Assembly: GCF_010725485.1 (NCBI RefSeq)
Contig: NZ_AP022598.1
Coordinates: 1,488,001 to 1,552,000, forward strand
Reading direction: 5' to 3'
DNA from: Mycolicibacterium parafortuitum
GTDB lineage: Bacteria; Actinomycetota; Actinomycetes; Mycobacteriales; Mycobacteriaceae
Length of the DNA stretch: 64,000 nt
The translations under genes were made by a program, and so were the position numbers. Shown one piece after another: positions 47,756 through 57,077 of this stretch (positions are counted from its first letter, which is position 1; every line of letters starts with the position of its first letter). The notes under the pieces were generated by a model. The model saw only the letters and a list, made by a program, of their open reading frames with translations. It did not search any database and was not told the origin of the DNA.

Positions 47756-48418
47756 TCAGGACTGACCGCCGAGGGTGGCGTCGACGCCGCTGAGGGTGAT
47801 CTCGAACGGCCCCTGTTGCTTGTCGAGAATGTAGACCGATATCTGGTTGATGAGCGACGGGTCCATTGTCCGCGGCGCATCGGGTGCGGGATCAAAGCGC
47901 ATCCCGACGGGCTGGAAGCCCGTGACGGGCAATTCATAGGTTCGCTGGACGCCGGCGTCGGTGGTGAAGCGCTGGATGTAGGACCAAGGCTGCCCTTCGA
48001 TGCCCGCCTCGAGGACGTAGGTCTTGCCGTCACCCTGTCCGCGCACGCGCAGCGATGTCGCGCCTGCCGCCAGTCGCCCGAGGGTGGGGTCCTGGGGGCT
48101 GCGGGCCGAGGCGAAGCCGCCGTTGTTCGCCAGCGAGATGGTGCCCGAGAACACGAGGCCACCGTCTCCGAACGCGACCTGCGAGGTGGATACACCACCC
48201 ATGACGGGGTCGTTGACCGTCGTCCAGGTGGCCACCTCGCCGGGATCGTCGAGGTCGACCAGAACGACGTCGGTCCCTTGCGATTCCGCTGTCGGCGAGG
48301 TCGTCGGCTCCTGGGCATTGGCGGGTTGCTCGGTGCCTCCGCAGGCCACCACCAGGAGTGCCGAGCAGGCGACGGCGATGCCGGCGAGCCGGCGCTGTGA
48401 CAGGTGGCCTTTGCGCAT
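47756..48418 (-). CDS. CIA30-domain lipoprotein
   Basis: Protein of 220 residues. It begins with a lipoprotein signal (LAGIAVACSALLVVACGG, lipobox VVAC) and a Thr/Ser-rich spacer, followed by a jelly-roll domain of the CIA30 type (WTTVNDPVMGGVSTSQVAF, GLVFSGTISLANNGGFAS, RVRGQGDGKTYVLEAG). In other bacteria this domain occurs in small secreted proteins, and its original name comes from a mitochondrial complex I assembly factor; a carbohydrate or cofactor role is unproven. ATG 48418 lies 2 bases after the DUF4174 stop, so the two genes form an operon. Convergent to the MerR gene. Confidence 0.85.
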   Translation of the reverse strand: MRKGHLSQRRLAGIAVACSALLVVACGGTEQPANAQEPTTSPTAESQGTDVVLVDLDDPGEVATWTTVNDPVMGGVSTSQVAFGDGGLVFSGTISLANNGGFASARSPQDPTLGRLAAGATSLRVRGQGDGKTYVLEAGIEGQPWSYIQRFTTDAGVQRTYELPVTGFQPVGMRFDPAPDAPRTMDPSLINQISVYILDKQQGPFEITLSGVDATLGGQS

Positions 48419-48420
48419 TC

Positions 48421-48891
48421 TCAACACCCACTCGGTTCGGCGGTCATCTCTCGGCTTCGCATCGGCATGCCGTCGATCACGGCGTAGATGGTGCGCAGAT
48501 CCGGGACGTCGGTGACGCGAAATTTCTCGCCGCCATCTTTCCCGATCAACACGACCGCGAAGTCGTTCCCGCCGATGCCGAATCGGTCGGCCAGGCGCTG
48601 GGTTTCCTCGGCGCCGATCACGCCACCGTCGAGCATGCTGGTGCCTTCGGTCACTACCTGGCCGAGCACCATGTCCCGAGCGACGAAGTCACAGCGGGTC
48701 GCCGCGATTCGGCTCATCGTGTCCGCGAGGCGGGGATCGGCGTCCGTCGGAGCGAACACCAGCAGGGGGCGACGCTCCCAGCGGTAGTCCTCGAGTCCGG
48801 CAGCCGCGGCGGTCGCGGATCCGAGCGCGACCGCGGCCAGGATCATGACCAGCACGAGTGCCGATCGCCGGGCGTTGAGTCGGGTCGCCAT
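48421..48891 (-). CDS. DUF4174 secreted protein
   Basis: Protein of 156 residues with a signal peptide (ALVLVMILAAVALGSATAAAA) and a DUF4174 domain (LEDYRWERRPLLVFAPTDAD, DFVARDMVLGQVV, NDFAVVLIGKDGGEKFRV), a thioredoxin-like fold without the CxxC pair. The family function is not established. The ATG at 48891 was chosen because it starts the signal peptide; the longer frame upstream is antisense to the Asp-rich lipase gene. Operon with the CIA30 lipoprotein suggests both work outside the membrane together. Confidence 0.85.
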   Translation of the reverse strand: MATRLNARRSALVLVMILAAVALGSATAAAAGLEDYRWERRPLLVFAPTDADPRLADTMSRIAATRCDFVARDMVLGQVVTEGTSMLDGGVIGAEETQRLADRFGIGGNDFAVVLIGKDGGEKFRVTDVPDLRTIYAVIDGMPMRSREMTAEPSGC

Positions 48892-49051
48892 AGTGCTTCT
48901 CGAGCTTACGCACCGAAGGCGACGGCCACCCGGCTCGCACGGTGACACAAAGATGACCAGATTCCCGAAACTGTCTGCTCCACCGCTGTGCTGCTTTACC
49001 TTGAGCCCGACTGCAGCAACGTGGTCGTCAATATCGAGGTTGGGGAAATCT

Positions 49052-50752
49052 ATGGCACAGCTGTCAGCGTGGATGGGTGCAGGCGTGGTGGCGGCGGGCG
49101 TGTCCGCGGCGTTGATCGCCGGGGCCGACACCGCAACCGCCGATACCGGCTCCGGGGCGACGGGAGGCACCGCCGGTGCGTCCGACACCGCCGCCGAGCG
49201 CCACAGCGCGAAGCCGCCGAAACGCGAAACCAAGGATGCCGACACCACGGACTCCGACACCAAGGACTCCGACACCAAAGACGCTGACGCCGACTCGGAC
49301 ACCAAAGACGACGCCGACGCCGATGCCGACGACGCATCCGGCCCGTCCGAGGAGAGCGTGGAGCCGGACGTCGAGGTCGGCCCCGGCCCGGACCCTTCCG
49401 GCGCCACGCCCGTGGTCGACGACGAAGACACGACCGAACCCGAGTCGAATGCTGCACAGCCTGTCGGCGCCACCGAGCGGCCAGAAGACCAGACCGAGGC
49501 CCCCGCTTCGACCGACCCACAACCCGCGCAAGACACTGCTTCCCCCGAGCCGCAGAGCGCTCCGTCGGTCGACCAGGTTGCCGCCCAACGGGTCTCGGCG
49601 ACCGTCGAGGCGTCGGCTACCTCGGCCGAGGCGCCGCCGCGCACGCTGCAGGACGTGCTGCAATCCCTGTTCACCGAGATCATCGGGGCGGCCATCCGGT
49701 TCGTCGCCGGCCCGCCGGTGGTCCCGGCAGGCGTCAACGTCACGGTGCGCACTTCCCGGCTGGAGATCACCGAAGGACGCTTCGTCAGCGCGCACTGGTA
49801 CTACCCGGACGGTACCGAACTGCCGGAGCGGTTCATCTACCTGCAGCACGGCTTCCGGGGCGTCGGCGCCATGTACAGCAAGACCGCATCCTGGCTGGCC
49901 GAGCGCACCAACAGCATCGTCGTGGTGCCGACGCTGTCCTCGAATCCCCTTGTCCGAGACGGGTTCTGGCTTGGCGATGACCAGGTGTACCGCGCCACCG
50001 CCGATCTTCTCCTCGGGGATCGCGACGCGCTCATGGCCAGTGCGGTGGCCGCGGGCTTCGCCCGCAAGTACGGCGCCGAGGCCACGCTGCCGCAGCGGTT
50101 CACCCTGGTCGGCCATTCACTGGGTGCGGGGGTCGCCGCGGGTGCCGCCGGCTACTACGCCGATGCGGTCGCGGCCAGCGGCGCGGTCAACCAGCTGGCC
50201 GGGATCGTCACGCTCGACGGCGCGCCCCCCGGGTCGGTGCTGGCCGATGCTCTCGACAAGCTGGAAAGTCTCGGCGCCTACGTGCCGGTGATCGAGCTCG
50301 GTGCCCCCCGGAAGGACGGCACGCCGCGCCGGGTCGATGCGGCGCTCAACGACCACCGGCCCGGGCACTTCAACGGGGTGGTTCTCGACGACGGGCAGCA
50401 TCTGGATTCGATGCAGGGCGGAAGCTGGGCCATCCAGCTCATCTCGTATCTCAACCAGGGGTTTCCGACCGAGCAGAACAAAGAGGCCGCACAGACTCTG
50501 ATCGCGGGGTGGATCAACGACATCTTCGCGGGCCGGATCGATTCGTCGACGGGTGTGTGCGCGGGCGAGGGGTGCGCGGGAATCTACGACGAGCCCGGGC
50601 AGGCGGTATCGGTGGAGACTGCGAAGGGGGCCGCCACCGGGGTGGTGATCGGTACGCAGGTCGCTCTGGAGAGGACCGAGTTCCGCCCTCCGGCGGTGAC
50701 GTCTCTGGTGTCGAGGCGCTCGACCGCGTTGCGTCTGGCGATCGCGGGGTGA
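49052..50752 (+). CDS. Secreted Asp-rich alpha/beta hydrolase (lipase-like)
   Basis: Protein of 566 residues. Residues 1-32 are a signal-type segment (WMGAGVVAAGVSAALIAGAD then TATADTG). Residues about 40-170 are an acidic low-complexity linker with repeated DTKDSDTKDADADSD-like units. The rest is an alpha/beta hydrolase: YLQHGFRGVGAMY as oxyanion region, nucleophile elbow LVGHSLGAGVAAGAAGYYAD, an Asp in GIVTLDGAPPGS or later, and His candidates in HRPGHFNGVVLDDGQHL. A short Cys pair (GVCAGEGCAG) lies near the C terminus. The signal-plus-acidic-linker layout is like that of the tandem HExxH proteins at 24-28 kb. The substrate is unknown. Confidence 0.83.
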   Translation: MAQLSAWMGAGVVAAGVSAALIAGADTATADTGSGATGGTAGASDTAAERHSAKPPKRETKDADTTDSDTKDSDTKDADADSDTKDDADADADDASGPSEESVEPDVEVGPGPDPSGATPVVDDEDTTEPESNAAQPVGATERPEDQTEAPASTDPQPAQDTASPEPQSAPSVDQVAAQRVSATVEASATSAEAPPRTLQDVLQSLFTEIIGAAIRFVAGPPVVPAGVNVTVRTSRLEITEGRFVSAHWYYPDGTELPERFIYLQHGFRGVGAMYSKTASWLAERTNSIVVVPTLSSNPLVRDGFWLGDDQVYRATADLLLGDRDALMASAVAAGFARKYGAEATLPQRFTLVGHSLGAGVAAGAAGYYADAVAASGAVNQLAGIVTLDGAPPGSVLADALDKLESLGAYVPVIELGAPRKDGTPRRVDAALNDHRPGHFNGVVLDDGQHLDSMQGGSWAIQLISYLNQGFPTEQNKEAAQTLIAGWINDIFAGRIDSSTGVCAGEGCAGIYDEPGQAVSVETAKGAATGVVIGTQVALERTEFRPPAVTSLVSRRSTALRLAIAG

Positions 50753-50761
50753 CCTGGGGCT

Positions 50762-51532
50762 TCAGAGGTCGAGCGCCTCGATCGTGGCCCCCGGGTTGGG
50801 GCCCAGCAGTGCGGCCAGCCGCGGGCTGAGATCTCGGCATGCGCCCAGCAGCGGACCCACCAGGCGCGAAAGCGCCTGAGGCCGCACGCGCTCTGCGGGT
50901 CCGGCGATCGTCATGGATCCCAACACGATTGGTGCAGTCGCCGGATTATCGGGTGCGGCCAGCAGGGGTACCGAGACGCCGTTGACACCGGGGTGATTCT
51001 CGCCGTAGGACGTTTCATACCCCCGGTCGCGAATGGCGGTGAGCTGCTGGGGCGTCACACCGTCCAAGTCGACGTCGGCAAGCTCCGTCTCGGGCAGGTA
51101 GGCCAGGATGATCCGGCCACTGGCGCCGGATGCCAGCGGTGAGCGCTCCCCGAGCACCCCGGCCGGGTCGAGGAGCGGCCCTGAGCGCGCCGGCACGCCC
51201 AACACCAGCACCCGAAAGTCGCCGGCCCGCAGGTGCACCACGGCGGCCTCCCCGCTGACGGCCGCCAGCCGGGCGACGATCGGGTGCATCAAGCGCAGCA
51301 TGGCCGGTCGCGGACCGATGACAGTCGCCAGCGCCAACGCCCGGCTGGCCAACCGGTAGCCGGACCGGCCGAGATGGTGCACGTAGCCCTCATGTTCGAG
51401 TGCCTGCAGAATGCGGAACGCGTTCGACTCCGAGAGGCCGGCGCGGGCGGCGACATCGCGCAGCGTCGCCGGTTGGCGCATCCCGGCGAGGGTCTCCAGC
51501 ACATGCAGCCCGCGCAACGCGGTCGAAGCCAC
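50762..51532 (-). CDS. IclR family transcriptional regulator
   Basis: Regulator of 256 residues. The N-terminal winged helix shows LRGLHVLETLAGMRQPATLR, DVAARAGLSESNAFRILQAL and EHEGYVHHLGRSGYRLASRA. The C-terminal effector domain includes GVPARSGPLLDPAGVLGERS and ERSPLASGASGRIILAYL, as in IclR. The GTG at 51532 places the start at the edge of the domain; a few upstream codons could belong, but no better start is seen. It is divergent from the MmgE/PrpD gene with 69 bp between them and so is its likely regulator. The convergent lipase-like gene ends 9 bases away. Confidence 0.85.
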   Translation of the reverse strand: MASTALRGLHVLETLAGMRQPATLRDVAARAGLSESNAFRILQALEHEGYVHHLGRSGYRLASRALALATVIGPRPAMLRLMHPIVARLAAVSGEAAVVHLRAGDFRVLVLGVPARSGPLLDPAGVLGERSPLASGASGRIILAYLPETELADVDLDGVTPQQLTAIRDRGYETSYGENHPGVNGVSVPLLAAPDNPATAPIVLGSMTIAGPAERVRPQALSRLVGPLLGACRDLSPRLAALLGPNPGATIEALDL

Positions 51533-51601
51533 CAGCCGATCGTACTTGCCGATTGCGCAAGTTAACTGGCGTCGGCCGCTCCAGTTCTCTGCACTGGGTG
51601 C

Positions 51602-53074
51602 ATGACCACATTCACCGAGCATCCCCCGGCAGTAGACACAACCGGCCACGGTCCCAGCGCCCCCGACGGCCCGACGGGCCGGCTGGTGAACTGGGTGGGC
51701 ACCCTGGAATGGGACCAGGTGCCCGACCCGGTCCGGACGCGGGCGGCCCACCTGGTTTTGGACGGCCTCGGCTGCGCGCTGGTCGGGGCGCAGCTGCCCT
51801 GGTCGCGCATCGCCACGGATGCCGTCTTGGGTGTCGAGGGCCACGGTGCTGCGGCCGTCATCGGGACCGGGCGGACCACCACCCCGTCCGGCGCCGCACT
51901 GCTCAACAGCACCTTCATCCAAGGCTTCGAGCTCGACGACTTTCATCCCGTGGCACCGCTGCACTCGGCCTCACTGCTGATTCCGGCACTGCTCGCGACG
52001 GCGGCGCACCTGGACCGACCGGTGAGCGGGCAGGATCTGCTTACGGCGGCGATCGTCGGCTTCGAGACCGGCCCGCGGATCGGCTACGCACTGGGCGGCA
52101 CCGAGATGTTGTCCCGCGGCTGGCATTCCGGTCCGATCTTCGGCGGGATCGCCGCCGCGCTCGCCGGCGGCAAGCTTCGCGGGCTCGACGGCGAGCAGCT
52201 CGAGGACGCGGTCGGCTTCGCCGCCACCCAATCCGCGGGACTGATGTCTGCCCAGTACGAGGCGATGGGTAAGCGGATGCAACACGGTTTCGCCGCCCGC
52301 AACGGCTTCTACTCCGCCGCGCTCGCGCAGTCCGGCTACACCGGCATCGATCAGGTCCTGGAGCGTCCCTACGGGGGCTTCCTGGCCGTCTACGGCGAAG
52401 GCCATCACCCCGAGCCCGCGGCAGTCACCCGCGGCCTCGGCGACGACTGGGAGACCACCACGATCATGGTGAAATCCTGGGCGGTGATGGGCGGCCTGCA
52501 CGGTGTGGTCGAGGCCGCCCGCACTCTTCGGGACCGCCTGGCCGGCCGCACGATCGACCGCATCGACATCCGCGTCGGCGACGTCGTCTACCACCACGGC
52601 TGGTGGCGGCCGCAACGACCGCTGACCGCGATCGGCGCCCAGATGAACATCGGCTACGCCGCCGCGGTCACGCTGCTCGACGGTGTCGCGTTACCGCAGC
52701 AGTTCACCGCCGAACGCCTCGACGCCGACGATGTGTGGCAGCTGCTGGAGCGCGTCCACGTCGAATTGGACACCGGCATCGACGAATTGGCACCCATCGA
52801 GCGCTTCCAGACACACCTCACGCTGACCTTCACCGACGGCAGCATCGAGACCGCATCGATGATCGCGCCGCACGGCAACCCGTCGGATCCGGTCACCGAC
52901 GACGAGATCGTGGACAAGTTCCACAACCTGGTCGAGCCCGTCATGCCCGGGGACCGCGCCACCGCGATCCAGCACGCGGTCCTCGGGCTACCGGAGGCCG
53001 CAGACGTCGCACCGCTGGTGGAGCTTCTGGCCGGCCCGGTCGGAAGGGCACTGGATCTGAGACGCGGCGCATGA
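51602..53074 (+). CDS. MmgE/PrpD family protein
   Basis: Protein of 490 residues of the MmgE/PrpD fold, which includes 2-methylcitrate dehydratase, cis-aconitate decarboxylase and other lyases. Features are DPVRTRAAHLVLDGLGCALV, GAALLNSTFIQGFELDDFHP, HSASLLIPALLATAAHLDRP, WHSGPIFGGIAAALAGGKLR and QYEAMGKRMQHGFAARNGFY. No prpB or prpC gene is near, so methylcitrate use is not indicated; many homologues in catabolic clusters have unknown substrates. The ATG at 51602 is the start. The stop overlaps the PEBP gene by four bases. Confidence 0.88.
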   Translation: MTTFTEHPPAVDTTGHGPSAPDGPTGRLVNWVGTLEWDQVPDPVRTRAAHLVLDGLGCALVGAQLPWSRIATDAVLGVEGHGAAAVIGTGRTTTPSGAALLNSTFIQGFELDDFHPVAPLHSASLLIPALLATAAHLDRPVSGQDLLTAAIVGFETGPRIGYALGGTEMLSRGWHSGPIFGGIAAALAGGKLRGLDGEQLEDAVGFAATQSAGLMSAQYEAMGKRMQHGFAARNGFYSAALAQSGYTGIDQVLERPYGGFLAVYGEGHHPEPAAVTRGLGDDWETTTIMVKSWAVMGGLHGVVEAARTLRDRLAGRTIDRIDIRVGDVVYHHGWWRPQRPLTAIGAQMNIGYAAAVTLLDGVALPQQFTAERLDADDVWQLLERVHVELDTGIDELAPIERFQTHLTLTFTDGSIETASMIAPHGNPSDPVTDDEIVDKFHNLVEPVMPGDRATAIQHAVLGLPEAADVAPLVELLAGPVGRALDLRRGA

Positions 53075-53610
53075 GTAACCTCGGCTGCCTGCTCCGCGGA
53101 GTTCGGGCCGGTGGTCACCGCAGCAGGCCGGCGCGGATCGACGTTCCCGAGACGATCGTCGTCACCAGCGATGCCTTCGACGATGGCGGAACCATCCCGG
53201 TCGAGTACGCCGGTAAAGGCGTGGGCGACAACCGATCACCGGCGCTGCGCTGGTCCGGTGTGCCCCACGGCACCGAGGCACTGGTGCTGATCATCGAAGA
53301 CGACGACGTACCGCTGCCCCGCCCCCTGACGCACACGATCGCGATCCTCGATCCCAGGACCGACCACATCGACGAAGGTGCACTGCAACCCATCAGCACC
53401 GAGATCCGGTTCATCAAAACCCCGCTTGGACAGGGATGTTCAGGGCCACGCCCGATACCCGGTCACGGTTGTCACCACTACCGCTTCCATCTGTTGGCAC
53501 TGAATGCCCCGGTGCCCGCGACCGTCGGCACCAAAGGCCGACTCTTGCGGTCGATGAGCGAGCACGCGATCGCTCGCGGCACGCTGACCGGTGTCTACCA
53601 GCGGCCCTGA
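53071..53610 (+). CDS. YbhB/YbcL-type PEBP family protein
   Basis: Protein of 179 residues of the phosphatidylethanolamine-binding/Raf kinase inhibitor-like family. It has IVVTSDAFDDGGTIPVEYAG, the ALVLIIEDDDVPLPRPLTHT ligand-pocket strand, GPRPIPGHGCHHYRFHLLAL and HAIARGTLTGVYQRP. The ligand is unknown. The ATG at 53071 overlaps the MmgE/PrpD stop (ATGA), indicating coupling. The first 30 residues are Arg/Gly-rich and have no clear signal character. It ends 3 bases before the convergent PucR-type gene stop. Confidence 0.87.
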   Translation: MSNLGCLLRGVRAGGHRSRPARIDVPETIVVTSDAFDDGGTIPVEYAGKGVGDNRSPALRWSGVPHGTEALVLIIEDDDVPLPRPLTHTIAILDPRTDHIDEGALQPISTEIRFIKTPLGQGCSGPRPIPGHGCHHYRFHLLALNAPVPATVGTKGRLLRSMSEHAIARGTLTGVYQRP

Positions 53611-53612
53611 CC

Positions 53613-55433
53613 TCAGTCGTCGCTCGTCGCTCCCGGCGCTCGGGTGCGTGACAGGTGCACCTTCAACGCGAGCTGCAGCGGGAACCACTCCGACGGCTCC
53701 ATCACGTCGATGCCGCTGAGTTCGGCGGCCCGAGCCAGCCGCTGAGTCAGGGTATTGCGGTGCACGATGAGCTCACGGCTGGCCACGCTCTGACTGCGGT
53801 AGTGCAGGAACACCGACAGCGTGTCGAGTAGTTCGGTGCCCTTGACCCGGTCGTACTCGGCGATCCTGGCGATTGCCGTGGCGTACCGATCACGAATGGT
53901 GTCCACTCCGGAGACGCGCATCAGCAGCATGTGATGCCCGACGTCGTCGAGGGTGAAGACGCCGTTCGGATTGTCGAGGCGGCTGCCGATCGCCATCGCG
54001 TCGCGCGCCTCGGCCAGTGCGCTCCCGAGCTCCGCCGCCGCCGACACCGGCCGCGAAACCCCGAAGGTGACGGCGTGCCCGGCAGCTCGCAACCGGGAAC
54101 ACACCTCCAGCAACGGTATTCGCAGCGCGTCCACCGACGCGTCGTCGCCGTGCCACGGCACGATCGCCACCGTCTGGTGCGGGGTCGAGGAGAACAGGGT
54201 GCCCGAGGGCAGCGCCGCGCTGTCGGCCAGCAGCTCGCCGAGTGCCGGGGTGGCCGGGCGCCGCTCTGCCGCGCGTAACGCGACGGTGGAGGTGCTGGCC
54301 ACCACGAAAACATGACCGGCCGAGGCATCCAACCCGACGGCCGCTGCGCGGGAACGTAACTCGTCGGCGCTGAGCCGTCCCGCGGTCAGATCGCGCAGGA
54401 ACCAGTTGAGCCTGTTGCGGGAGAACAGTTCATCGGTCAGCATCGCCAACCGGATCGCCAGCGCGGCCTGATGCGCCACGGCTGCGGCCAGGGCCGTCTC
54501 GGCGATGGTGAACCGCCGGGCGGTCAGTCGGTAGCAGGCGAGCACGCCGAACTCCTCGGCGCCGACGCGCACCGGGCAGCTCGTCACCGCGCCGGCGATA
54601 CCCTCGAACGCACGGTTCACCGACTGCGCGGCGCTGTGCCAGTCCGTGATCCCGTTTCGGACGTCCATGTCGACGGTGAGCAGTCGCGCGCGAAGCGTCT
54701 CGACCTCGGTTCCCGGCGCATCGGTGCGCACCTTGGTGTGCATCCGGTCCGCACCCGACGGATCGGTCACGAGGGCGACCACCACGTCCACCTCCCCGGC
54801 TTCGGCGAGGAACTCGACCGCGTAATCGACGGTCGCGCCGGTCGACGACCCCGAGGCGACCATCGACGCCAACTCGGTGAGGCCGTCGGCCACCGCGCCC
54901 AGGCGACGTCCGGCCTGACGTTCCCGCGCGGTGTCGAACACGGGCGCGACGAGTGCCGCCATCCGTTCGACGAACTCCACCTCGCCGGGCTCGAACTGAT
55001 GACCGGTGGTGGCCCACACCGTGATCGATCCCAGCGGCTCCGCGCGCGAGGAGACGATCGGCACCGAGAAGATCGCGCCGTAACGCTCCTCGCCGATACC
55101 GGGGTAGGGCAGAAATCTCGGGTCACCCGCGGGCTCGTCGGGCACCAGGTAACTCTGCTTCGTGGCGGCCACCCAGCCGGTGACGCCCTCGCCGTAGGCC
55201 AACCGCAACGCACCCACGTGCTCGGCGGCGGGGCTTTCGGTCGCGCCGGTCAGCACGAGTTCCCTTGTGGCGGTGTCGTAGACGTAGGCGTAGACATCGC
55301 GGGTGGTGCGCTGCGCCTGGATCGCCTCGGCGACACCCTGGGCGACGAGCGCCACATCGTCGGTGGAGAACAGGACCTGCGCTATGTGCTCGACGGCGCG
55401 CAGTTCCACCTGCGGTAGCGAGTCATCGGGCAT
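53613..55433 (-). CDS. GAF-domain PucR-type transcriptional regulator
   Basis: Regulator of 606 residues. An N-terminal GAF domain (TGATESPAAEHVGALRLAYG, EGVTGWVAATKQSYLVPDEP, GAIFSVPIVSSRAEPLGSIT) is followed by a second sensor-like region, a GGDEF-like CdaR segment (ALAEARDAMAIGSRLDNPNG) and the C-terminal PucR helix-turn-helix (TLSVFLHYRSQSVASRELIV then HRNTLTQRLARAAELSGI). The ATG at 55433 is the likely start. It lies 49 bp after the glutamine synthetase-like gene on the same strand and is probably co-transcribed with it, hence a candidate regulator of this cluster. Confidence 0.87.
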   Translation of the reverse strand: MPDDSLPQVELRAVEHIAQVLFSTDDVALVAQGVAEAIQAQRTTRDVYAYVYDTATRELVLTGATESPAAEHVGALRLAYGEGVTGWVAATKQSYLVPDEPAGDPRFLPYPGIGEERYGAIFSVPIVSSRAEPLGSITVWATTGHQFEPGEVEFVERMAALVAPVFDTARERQAGRRLGAVADGLTELASMVASGSSTGATVDYAVEFLAEAGEVDVVVALVTDPSGADRMHTKVRTDAPGTEVETLRARLLTVDMDVRNGITDWHSAAQSVNRAFEGIAGAVTSCPVRVGAEEFGVLACYRLTARRFTIAETALAAAVAHQAALAIRLAMLTDELFSRNRLNWFLRDLTAGRLSADELRSRAAAVGLDASAGHVFVVASTSTVALRAAERRPATPALGELLADSAALPSGTLFSSTPHQTVAIVPWHGDDASVDALRIPLLEVCSRLRAAGHAVTFGVSRPVSAAAELGSALAEARDAMAIGSRLDNPNGVFTLDDVGHHMLLMRVSGVDTIRDRYATAIARIAEYDRVKGTELLDTLSVFLHYRSQSVASRELIVHRNTLTQRLARAAELSGIDVMEPSEWFPLQLALKVHLSRTRAPGATSDD

Positions 55434-55482
55434 GACCCATCGTAATTCTCCGGATCCGTGGCCGGGCAGCATTGCCGGTGAC

Positions 55483-56889
55483 TCAGATGCGGGTCAGATA
55501 ACGCGCGGTCTCCCAATCGCTGACGGCTTCGCGGTGGCGGTCGCGCTCCCAGATGCGGGAGGCCAGATAGTGGTCGACGAACGCGTCGCCGAACGCGGTG
55601 CGGGCGGTGGTGCTGGATGCGAGCGCGTCGACGGCTTCGGCCAGCGAGCGGGGGAGTGGCGGTGCGTCGCCGTCGTAGGCGTTGCCGAGTACCGGTGCGG
55701 GCGGCTCCAGTTGGTTCTCCACGCCGTGCAGCACCCCGGCCAGGCACGCCGCCAACGCCAGATAGGGATTGGCGTCGGCGCCCGGCAGACGGTTCTCCAT
55801 CCGGCAGGCCGCTTCGTCATTGGCGATGGCGCGCAGCGCCGCGGTGCGGTTGTCGGTGCCCCACACCGCTGCGACCGGCGACCAGGACCCCGGCACACGA
55901 CGCTTGTAGGAGTTGACCGTCGGGCAGTACAGCGCGGTGAAGTCGCCCATCGTGGCCAACTGACCGGCCACCGCGTGGCGCATGAGGGCCGACGGGCCGT
56001 CGCCGGACCACATCGCGTTGCGGGCGGGCTGGGCCAGCGACTGCATGCTCTGGTGGATGTGGGCACTGGAGCCGGCCGCGTCCGTGGACACCTTAGCCAT
56101 GAAGGAGGCGAGATATCCGTGCTGCTCGGCGATCCGCCGCACACCGTTCTTGTAGATCGCCACGCGGTCGGCGGTGGTGAGCACGTCGGCGTGCTCGATG
56201 TTGATCTCGATCTGGCCGGCGCCGTACTCGGTGTTGGACGCCAGGATGGGGATGCCGCAGGCGCGCATGCCTTCCCGGATCGCCCCGATGACATGTTCGA
56301 GCGCGCTGTGCCGGTTCAGGCTGAACGTCGCGATGCCCGGTGCCGCGGGGGTGAGGTCCCGGTATCCCTTCGCGGCGGCGGTCTCCGGCGTCTCGCGGTA
56401 GAGGTAGAACTCCAGTTCGTATCCGGCTGTGAGCTGGTAGCCGAGCGTAGCGGCGCGCGCCACCTGGCGGGCCAGCACCGTGCGCGGGGCGACGGGCACC
56501 GCGGAACCGTCGGTGTGCACGACGTCGCACAGCACGAACGCGTGTCCCGGCTCCCACGGCACCGGTCGCAACGTCGTGAGGTCCGGCATCAGCACCACAT
56601 CGGAATACCCGGTGTGCCAACCGGATAGCGTGAAGCAGTCCATCAACGTGTCTTCGATGTCCCAGCCGAAAACGATGTTGGGGATCGACGATCCACGGGG
56701 TGCGATCGAGTCCAGGAAGAAGTCGGCCGGCACGAACTTGCCGCGCATCTGGCCGTCGAGATCGGTCATCCCGAACTGCACGGTGGTGATGTGATGGCGT
56801 TCGAACAGTGCACGGGCGGCGTCCACGGCGGAGCCCGCCCGTCCGTTCACCGTCCGGGTCTGCGTGCCGTCAGTGGACACGTCGGTCAT
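55483..56889 (-). CDS. Glutamine synthetase-like ligase (gamma-glutamylation type)
   Basis: Protein of 468 residues of the type III-like glutamine synthetase family that includes gamma-glutamylpolyamine and gamma-glutamylamide synthetases. The beta-grasp part shows FGMTDLDGQMRGKFVPADFF; catalytic regions are TAGYELEFYLYRETPE, EYGAGQIEINIEHADVL, SSAHIHQSMQSL and NRTAALRAIA with KRRVPGSWSP. The ATP and metal sites look intact, while Tyr adenylylation and GlnA-specific loops are not evident, so classical ammonia assimilation is unlikely. It is divergent from a creatininase-like gene with 188 bp between, suggesting amine catabolism. The substrate is unproven. Confidence 0.85.
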   Translation of the reverse strand: MTDVSTDGTQTRTVNGRAGSAVDAARALFERHHITTVQFGMTDLDGQMRGKFVPADFFLDSIAPRGSSIPNIVFGWDIEDTLMDCFTLSGWHTGYSDVVLMPDLTTLRPVPWEPGHAFVLCDVVHTDGSAVPVAPRTVLARQVARAATLGYQLTAGYELEFYLYRETPETAAAKGYRDLTPAAPGIATFSLNRHSALEHVIGAIREGMRACGIPILASNTEYGAGQIEINIEHADVLTTADRVAIYKNGVRRIAEQHGYLASFMAKVSTDAAGSSAHIHQSMQSLAQPARNAMWSGDGPSALMRHAVAGQLATMGDFTALYCPTVNSYKRRVPGSWSPVAAVWGTDNRTAALRAIANDEAACRMENRLPGADANPYLALAACLAGVLHGVENQLEPPAPVLGNAYDGDAPPLPRSLAEAVDALASSTTARTAFGDAFVDHYLASRIWERDRHREAVSDWETARYLTRI

Positions 56890-57077
56890 CGTCGAACTCC
56901 TTCCGAAGCAACGGAGTCACCTGACATCACGACGAACCTAACCCGACTGCGTCGACGCGGTCTGCGTGCAGGGTGTCCATAGTTTCATGGCATGCCGGCC
57001 GCAGGCCCCGTTCGGCGACATAGCTTCTGCTCACGGCCGAACCGGTCGTCGACGCCGCGAGCGGAGGATGACGCGGA

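Noticed and set aside
49230..49340. Repeated gacaccaagg units in the lipase-like gene considered as a satellite
   Set aside because: In-frame DTKDSD-type peptide repeats explain them.
51602..53074. MmgE/PrpD gene as methylcitrate dehydratase prpD
   Set aside because: No prpB or prpC nearby and the neighbours are of another type.
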